64,000 nt of DNA from Terfezia claveryi (taxonomy: Eukaryota; Ascomycota; Pezizomycetes; Pezizales; Pezizaceae): assembly GCA_015179025.1 (NCBI GenBank), contig WHUX01000124.1:1-64000 (forward strand), in the 5' to 3' direction. The position numbers and the translations under genes were made by a program. This document shows, piece after piece, positions 56,571-64,000 of the stretch (the first letter of the stretch is position 1; every line of letters begins with the position of its first letter). The notes under the pieces were generated by a model that saw only the letters and a list, made by a program, of their open reading frames with translations, had not been told where the DNA came from and searched no databases.

Positions 56571-59500
56571 CTCTATAAGATTAGTTGCTAGCTCGAAATC
56601 TTTATTTGGGATATGATTTTGCAAAATAACTTTTGTTGAGTATATAAAACCTTTGATTGTCAGTTACTTACTGGCTTAGTCCTCAATGCTGTAAAGGCCC
56701 TATTTTCTAAGCTTAAATCTAAGTTTAATTTGCTTTAAATCCGAGGGATCAAAAGTGGCAATATACCCAGTATCCTTCTCCTTCATTCTAGTGATTAGTT
56801 AGATTTTTATCACTAGAGGTGTGTTTTTTTTTTTGTTTTTTTTTGGTTTGAATTCCTACTCTTGTTCAAGTTCTATAGTTTTCTGCTCCTTGAATAGAAG
56901 GTGTACTTGGTATGGATAGAGTCATCTTAGAGTCATCTTAGAGGGAATTTTGAGTAATTGAGAAGAATTTTGTTTGGATTAGTATCTAATATAATACATG
57001 AAACTGCTGTATCTGACCGACCAAACTTCCCATTTAGTGAGACGATATTGTACGTTACAACTCTATCAAGCCTGTAGACTTGAGATGTATTGAGGTTCTC
57101 CATGTCTTTTATTTTAATACCCTAAGCTCATAATAAATGCTCAACTTCTCCCTTGAATTCTCCACCCATTATCTGATCAGAAAATATTATATGGGCTATA
57201 AAGAAAGTTGAATCCATAATCAGATGTAATAGACTCTGACTAATAATATTAGTACATTATCATATATGAGTTTAACTTATATATAATTGTATGAATGTAT
57301 GACAGCTGGTCCCCTCCATCCCCCACGACAACAGTCCTCGTATATGTATGTATGTATGTATGTATGTATTTACAGAGGGTGGCTTGAGAGAGCAGATGGT
57401 TGTCTCCCATAAGTAGGTCAACCTAAAAGTTTGAAAGCGGATGGAGGTAGATAGCAGTGCGCATATCGGTAGGCATATTGTTCTGCCTAGTCTTGCCCGG
57501 GGATCATGATAAAACCAATATATGGAACGCAGCCGCCACAATAACTAACCCTAGCCCCCAGATCCTGGCAAAGTTGCAGGGGCGTTTGAAGGGGTGGGAG
57601 GTTGTTATAGGTGTTAATCATGTTACTAGTGCTTACCCTGAAATAAGAATTGCGGGGGAGTTGATAATTACCACTACTTTCTGATCTCGTTTCCCTGATC
57701 TTCTGCTTGCCTTCTAATCTCCGCACATAATTACCTAGTGCTTGCTGGGCTTCACTCTCTCTGGTTCCTGTAATGTACATGCAATAGCCCTTGCAGTAGA
57801 CTGAAATGCATTGGCTAACTGACTCATTTAAACAACATCTCATACTATACATAATTTTCAAGACCCCATCGTAAAGATTTATCATTCCAAGTCGGTTGTA
57901 ATACTATCTGTTTGTCAACACGACAATGAAAGGATGCCATGCAAGAAGTGGCTTAGATCCGATTAAAGTGGGTGGGAACGGGTCGGAATATCATGTATTT
58001 AGTCGGGATATCATGTATTTAGTCGTGTGTCATGTATTTAGTTTAATATCAGCTCTTTTTCTCCATTTTCGGGGTACCGCATAAACCTGTCTTACTGCAT
58101 CAAAAGTGCTCTGACGGACGTCATGCAGTAAGAGAGGTTCGACTGTATAACCCTGAGTTCCATGTATTTTCTTTCCTTTGTCATATGTTGGGTGAGGCGG
58201 GGTGAGGAAAGAAGGAAAAAAGAAGAGAAGAAATTGGGGGGGGGACTTTCAGCTTATTTGTGAACTTAGGCCTCACACACAGCGTTATAGTGCTCAGGGA
58301 TATCTTACTCTAATTTGGTGTTAACCGAGTGAGATAAGGTCATGAGCAAGATAGCGGTTAGTAAGAAGTTGACAATTCAGGGTAACTCCTAGTCACTCCT
58401 TGTCTTTGCACTAATATTGTGGAGACTAAAAAACACAATGACAGGTACGTGCCAATAAATTAATATTAAACCACAGCAATAGGGTGTAGCCCTCCATCCT
58501 TCTTATACAACTCTCTTCACCATCTCCACAACCCCATACGCCCCTCTCTCGTCAGCCAATACACCACCGGCATCACCACCACCACCACACCAAATTTCCC
58601 CTTCTCCCACACACCCCTCCCCTGTTACAATGCAGCCCCATGTCCTCTCCCTCCTCTACTACACCACCACTCCAATCACCTCGCAGCCACCCTACCCTCC
58701 CTGCCACTCCAATCTCAGGCCCAAATGATACTGTTCCCTATCCAAATAATAACCCTATCCCCCGAATATACTCCACATTCATGCCTCCCCGCAACTCTGT
58801 CTAACTTCCCTTTCAAATACCTCCCCACCCCTCCAACATTCCCCACCAGCTTCTCTCTCACCCCCCTAACCTCTCTGCAAAAGCTTCCTCGCTCTCACCA
58901 CCCCTATTCCCGATACATGGAGCACGTTGAAACTTAACCCCCAATAGCGGTTCAAACGTCTCTAACTCAACGTCCCAAGCTTAGCCCCATGGTGGCTCAG
59001 GCCCGGACTAATAAATAATGTCCCTCCCGGCTCCGGGCCAATCTTTTCAAGAATATACTGTCTGATCTACGCAGGGCAGTGCTGTATACTTGAGAGTTCG
59101 AGTCACCACTTTCATTCCAAACACCTGTTCCCGAACTTGCCGTACGGGCTACGGGGCACATAACTTCCCAATCAGGCAGCAAAGAACCGCGAGTTTGGCC
59201 TGACGGGCATCATTAACATGAAGTGGGTAGAGTCACCACCGCAATATCTAAGTGGGACTAGCCAAAAGAAAATGTAAGGTACTCTAAACTTAGAAACCGA
59301 ACTTAACCTCCCATTTGTAATAAGCAGCTCTAATCTAAGTGAAAACCATGCAAACAAAAAGATATACAAACCAAAAGCCATAATGAAACCAGTTTCAATC
59401 AGTGATATATCGTACACTCCTCCACGACACATCGACTTTGACTCATTCTAATGCCACTTCCAATACCACAACATACGAAATTCAAAAACTGCACAGGAAC

Positions 59501-59593
59501 CCTTCAAGGAAAGATAATACATTAGCAAAACAAACAGATATCCTTACCATATCTAGCCGCTTCATATACCCCACCTTGACTTATTACCTCTCT
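56571..59593. other. Gene-poor region
   Basis: No supportable gene. Features seen: a T-run at 56826-56844, a (GTAT)n microsatellite at 57341-57371, two ATATCATGTATTTAGTCG copies near 57990-58025, and a C-rich stretch at 58480-58940. The last has gene-like strand asymmetry and short open frames but no recognisable domain. Confidence 0.5.
57341..57371 (+). repeat. (GTAT)n microsatellite
   Basis: About seven consecutive tetranucleotide units. Confidence 0.9.
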
Positions 59594-62393
59594 TTACCAC
59601 CCCCTCTCCCTTACAATTCCTTCGATTGCTTTTCCAACATTGTCTAAATCTCCCAGCAGGCTAATGTGCCCTCTATCGCTTAACACCTTGGCACACGCCT
59701 TATACCCTGGGGGCAACTGCGCCGCCTTTGCAAGGCACACACCATCGCCTAAAATCATAAAATTAGCAACAGGACCCTTACCACAAATTAACCAAGGTGG
59801 GTAGCAGATAAGACTTACCAGCACCGAAAATCAAGTCGTCATATACATTGTGAAGCGAGATACTTTCTATACCATCCACCCTCGCACCTTTGACGGTAGG
59901 GGTATTGTTTGCATATATGATAGCCATTGGGGGATAATATACACTCTTGTGCTCCTCCATGGATGCTCTTGGAACTGTGGCCAGCGGTGACGTAGGAGTG
60001 ACTGTAGCCAAAGAATCGATACTCGTAATCTCGTCGCAATGTATGATAGGCACAGGCGATGCTTCCGGAGCCACACTCTGTTTTCCCCCCTCGGGTGGAT
60101 ATCCAATCTCCGGCTTAAACCTCAACTCTTCCTTGAACTGCTTGATCGCCTTCAACGTCCGATCAAGATACGGGATCGTCTCAGAAGTCGGGAGTGTACA
60201 CACTGTTTCCTCTAAGAACGATGGAATGTGAGAGAACGGGTTCAAAGTAGATGAAGTCGAATCCATTTGTGGTGCCAATGTTCGATCCCGAGTAGCTGCA
60301 ATTGTACCCTCTCTGGCCGCATCCTTTACAGCTTCCTCAATGACTCCATTCATTGAAGGAAGGCTCGATGCACTCTTTACTGTCACCACACACGGAGAAA
60401 GTGCATACTTTATCCAGGTATTGACATCAAAAAAATCCATGTTGATCTTTTCTCCCGTTTTCTTATCCACAAAGCAGTGCCCGTCCTCGGGAAGCAATAC
60501 ATAGCTACTCCGCAGCGTGAAATTGACCTGCGCAGTCAGCACTCGCGAGCTGAGGAGCACTGTATCCCCGTTCCGCAGAGGGCCGAGGATATTTACGCAC
60601 TGCTGGGGCGTCCCTACGAAAAGTACCCCGGAAAAGAGTTCGGGCCGCTGATTGATAGCATGCCGGACTATTAGTCCCCCGAGAGAGTGAGCAATCACTA
60701 ATGCACCTCTCCCTGGCTGCCGTGGCTGCCCATGGTCACTGCCTTGGTTGCATGGGAGATTTTCAAGATATTCTATAAGCTGCCTCGAGAGGATGTGTGG
60801 TGAAAGCCTCCAGTCGTAGCCATACTCATACACCCTTCTGGGGTGTTTCCTGCCGCCTACACCTTCGCCCGAGCGAAGCCTTCGTAGTAACTTCCGGCCA
60901 ATATCCACAGGACCAATATTTGTCAACATCCCATCAGGAATGATCCGCTGAGACATGGTCTCCTCATCCTCGTCGTTGAGTCCAATCTCCAGATTCACCT
61001 TCCGCAAGTTCAAACCCACCCTTAGCGGGATCCAAACTCGTCGTTTCTGCCCCGAGGCTTCCCGCAGAATTGATCCCCGGTACCCACCCATTACTACTAT
61101 ATCTCCTTCCACGGTATCCAATGGATGAGGCTTCACCGGTGGTGGGGCAGGGCCCACAGAAGAAGTAACTGACTCTAAATTTGACAATGGGGAGGCTGAA
61201 CTCAATGCAGAGTTGAGAGAATTGGCGTAGGTGCTTAATGCATTTGCAGCATTTGCAATAGTATTCCCGGGAGAGAGTCCGCGAAAATTATCTTTTATTG
61301 CCTTTATTCGTGCATTGGTCGTGGACTGAACATTTGCAAACCGGGCCTCGTCAAAAGAGGAGGTATATGACAAGAACGAAGGCTGTGAACTTGACCTTCG
61401 CAAAGGAGTAAGTGGTGGTCTCTGTAAGCTATGCTCTGGTGGACTAATGTCCCTGTCTGTGGTTGTAGGCTTACCAAAAAAGGAGGCTTTATGAGGCTGG
61501 CTTGCTGTCTTCGAAAAGGGATTTCCAAGAACAATACTCTTGGATCGTTTCCTTGCAGTAATATCAGAGAGAAAAGAGGGGGGCGAAGGCATCTGTGGAA
61601 GGTGGAAGGTGGGAAGTGTGAAGGTAAACATCGAAGGCTTCCTTGCTGTATGTTTAGGTGTAGATGTACCACTGTCACCCTCAGGTGGTGAATGTCTTCC
61701 AGGGCCAGACTTCGGCGTCAAGTAAAGCCCTGATACTGTTGATAGCCTATGCGCAGCTGACGACAAAACGCCCATCTTTTGCTCCTTCCTTGTGAAGTCT
61801 GACGGCATGGATCTTGTATGGTTGACATCCACAGTGGGATTATGTTGAACATCCGAGGTATCTCCTTCGATATCTTCCATATCAACGATACTAGACCGCT
61901 GTACCCCAGTAACACTCCCGCCCCGTAGTGGATCATGAAACGTTGTAGACTGTGTCCTTGATATTATAGGCGAGATAAGCAAGGCTGCGTCTGCTTCATT
62001 GAAGCCCATGTCATTGACTCTGGCCTCAGTAGCACCCCTTCCTCTTATCTCGTTCACCCCAACAGCAATATATGGAAGTTTGGCAAGCTCTTCCTCGTTA
62101 GACGAGCTTGAAACTGACCGTTGATGGTACGCATGGGTCCGTTTTGATGCATGCAATTGCTGCAGCTGAGAGTCCAGTGGTGCTACTGATGCTTCCGTCG
62201 GGATAACAGATGCCCCGCTCGCTTCGAGGCCCCTAGAAGTATCCAAATCATTGCTGGTTGAGGGGAGTGAGGTATTTCCTGAGTTGCTACCCTGTACGTG
62301 CAATCCAGAGGAATCATTCGGTAGAGGACTATTCCATACCCCAGGTTCTACCTGTTTTGGGGCATTTCGATTGCAGATCTCGATAGACAACAT
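59594..62393 (-). CDS. Alpha/beta-hydrolase (lipase-like) protein, two exons, 909 aa
   Basis: Exon 1 is 62393-59819 and exon 2 is 59748-59594. The 70-nt intron (GTAAGT ... GCTAAT ... TTTTAG) keeps the frame through FGAGDGVCLAKAAQLPPGYK. The first 450 residues are Ser/Thr/Pro-rich and probably disordered. The hydrolase domain starts at DIVVMGGYRGSILREASGQK, includes YEYGYDWRLSPHILSRQLIE, the nucleophile elbow AHSLGGLIVRHA (Ser) and LFVGTPQQCVNIL, and ends with DRGHISLLGDLDNVGKAIEG, whose His is the likely third member of the triad. The catalytic acid is not certain. The fold fits intracellular fungal lipase-like or LCAT-like hydrolases; the substrate is unknown. An upstream mini-exon (62488-62457, MVGLFSLLIL) could splice in frame to 62400 through a GTGAAT ... 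GGAAG intron, giving an alternative start. It looks functional. Confidence 0.85.
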
Positions 62394-62469
62394 TTCTATT
62401 CTTCCGAGAACCAGTAAGTATAAGTTCAGTGAAGCATCCACTGTTGGAAAATTCACCTCAAGATAAGGA

Positions 62470-64000
62470 GTGAAAAAAGACCCACCATGGTCAGTAACGA
62501 ACGCTGCCGAAAAGATAAATAAGGTTCCTGCTACTCAGCTATTTGGAAAGCAAGCTGCATGCACTGTAAAGAAAACGGTAAGGCACACGAACCGTCAACC
62601 AAACTACGACCCTGTGGTTGGACCGGTGATTGAGGAGGGGTGTTTATCGTGGCACGGGGGTGAGAGGGCTGAATCAAGCTTACTTAGAAGCGTGAACTAA
62701 TTGTCAGCTAGATATTTCCGAGCTGACGATCATGATGGCGTATGGTGTAAGACTCCTCTTCTGGCAGGGCCCTCCCGCGCGAGCTCATTATGCTCGAAGT
62801 ATCTGTTCCAGCAAAAAAAACTTCAGGGCATAAGCAGAAGCATGTGAGACTTCTACGGCTAGCTAAGCAAAACTTGGAGGTGCCTGGGGTGGAAACGCCG
62901 GGTACGCTCATGTTGTTTGGCTCGGAGGAGGGGTATCCGGCTCCCGCCGCTTCCCCGTCCCTGGTCCAGCCTGAAGAGAGCAATATAAACCGGAAACGTG
63001 CGGGAAAACCTGAGCTACCTAGCGCTAAAATAGTTGTGAGCGGGCTGCCCGCTCACGTGGATGTCGTCGTCAACCGAGTGTATTCAACGTTATATACAGT
63101 ATGCCTCGAGATAACAGCATGCAACGAATGCTGTCCGCTCAGTCGACATTTCCCCACCTGCCTGGCGCCAGAGTCGTGCACATGCTTACCTGCCCATAAT
63201 AAGCCCATGGTGCTCGAGCACGGGACTGTTCGGATCCGTATGGTTATATTCTGTTTATATATCAGCATCCCTAACTTTCTGGAGGTATCCCGGTAGCTAA
63301 TTGGTAGTATAATACAGGATCTTGGCATGAAATCAATTCAAAGCCTGTCTTGATCCCAATTACAAACATATTTACTTTGGCTTCATCATGAGCTTCATCA
63401 CTTGATAGCTAACTTATGACTCTCCAGGAGAAGTCCAAAATATCCCAGCTCTACCCTCGTGACTCCCAAGCTACTTGAGCGTATCCTCATTTCCCAGGAA
63501 ATAGTTTCCCCAACTTCTGTATTACAGCGGGCACGTTATTCTCCCGGAATAATTTATGATCCTGTATATATGGGTAGACATTATCTGTTCAAGCGTTACA
63601 ACAACGATAGTTGTCAATCTATAAGAATTGAAATCCGGGACTGTTGATTCGAAAATGTTGATTTTCAGCAATTGGCCCAGTACCCCTTACTTGTACCCAT
63701 ATACCCAAACCAATACATACTACAATGCATATAACAGACTTATATACAGTGTGCCATACTCCACAGAAGCTTCCTCAACTAAGCCAAAACATGCGTAATC
63801 TTGACGTCAGGCTCTCCAACCCAAAACACACCAGACCAAAAGCACCACAAACTAACACCACCAAAACATTGTATATAGATCTCACTCACCCTCCTCTTCA
63901 GTTTCACATCTGACTGCACCTTTTACATTAGCTATCTAAGTATTTAAATATCGAGCACGAACATCATTACCCTGAACTTCATCCCTCTATACTCGAGCAA
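62470..64000. other. Region upstream of the hydrolase gene, no firm gene
   Basis: A plus-strand open frame at 62790-63296 (168 codons) overlaps a minus-strand frame of 91 codons. Neither has a recognisable domain, and I cannot choose between them. The sequence near 63295-63350 has a tRNA-like A box (TAGCTAATTGGTAG) but no foldable tRNA. Confidence 0.4.
63036..63056. repeat. 21-nt palindrome
   Basis: GTGAGCGGGC and GCCCGCTCAC are perfect 10-bp arms around a single T. It could form a hairpin or bind a dimeric zinc-cluster regulator; the meaning is unknown. Confidence 0.6.

Noticed and set aside
58480..58940. C-rich stretch with open frames, possibly an exon
   Set aside because: Three frames are partly open, with Pro/Thr/His-rich low-complexity translations, and no splice model or domain could be supported.
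58985..59110. tRNA-like boxes (TGGCTCAGGCC and AGTTCGAGTC)
   Set aside because: The boxes are about 100 bp apart, no acceptor stem or T-stem pairs, and no anticodon arm could be drawn.
62790..63296. 168-codon plus-strand frame upstream of the hydrolase gene
   Set aside because: It overlaps an opposite-strand frame, shows no domain and includes the palindrome. Not enough evidence for a gene.
63295..63355. tRNA-like A box TAGCTAATTGGTAG with ATTCAAAGCC downstream
   Set aside because: Spacing is near tRNA-like but T-stem and acceptor pairing fail. At most it is a decayed tRNA or SINE remnant.

Overview
This window looks like a repeat-dominated stretch of a filamentous fungal genome. The evidence is short GT-AG introns (49-78 nt, with CTAAC-like branch sites), fungal chromoviral Ty3/Gypsy elements, a Plavaka-type (CACTA-like) transposase, and an AT-rich tract that looks like the product of repeat-induced point mutation (RIP). 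RIP, the P450 and the alpha/beta hydrolase suggest Pezizomycotina (Ascomycota), possibly a transposon-rich lineage such as Pezizales. That is inference: Plavaka-type elements are also common in Basidiomycota, and there is no rRNA or marker gene to settle it.

Layout. (1) 1-11396: a minus-strand chromovirus, Gypsy B, is split by a complete plus-strand chromovirus, Gypsy A (1351-7810; 606-bp LTRs; 5-bp target duplication GAGTA). Both are full of stop codons. (2) 11397-12155: a degenerate Plavaka fragment cut by Gypsy B. (3) About 12160-21755: a probable Plavaka-type element. It has a broken minus-strand transposase (12469-15398), a small minus-strand gene, a plus-strand gene of unknown family with two shifts at G-runs (17799-19074), and an intact-looking five-exon gene resembling the DUF6532 family (19403-20830). 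GCGTCAGG-type repeats lie at both outer ends. (4) 21760-26396: a 5'-truncated Ty1/Copia element, followed by a MULE transposase fragment (26397-27015). (5) 27216-33365: minisatellites, including an 18-bp array with a 662-bp higher-order period, then a 3.1-kb AT-rich tract. (6) 34403-36383: an intact four-exon cytochrome P450. (7) 37991-44601: Gypsy D, a minus-strand chromovirus with near-identical 62x-bp LTRs. (8) 44945-48053: a pseudogene paralogue of the DUF6532-like gene, then an LTR and partial gag of a third B-like Gypsy (C), itself split by a 289-bp solo LTR. (9) 48410-49315: a 15-bp tandem array. (10) 49359-56570: a Mutator-like element with very long (about 2.3-2.5 kb) terminal inverted repeats and a transposase with three in-frame TAGs. 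(11) 56571-64000: mostly quiet sequence carrying an intact alpha/beta-hydrolase (lipase-like) gene on the minus strand (59594-62393).

Only the P450, the hydrolase and the DUF6532-like gene look intact. The rest is mobile DNA in various stages of decay. The most promising loci for something new are the Plavaka-type element with its cargo genes, and the DUF6532-like gene with its second, decayed copy about 25 kb away.
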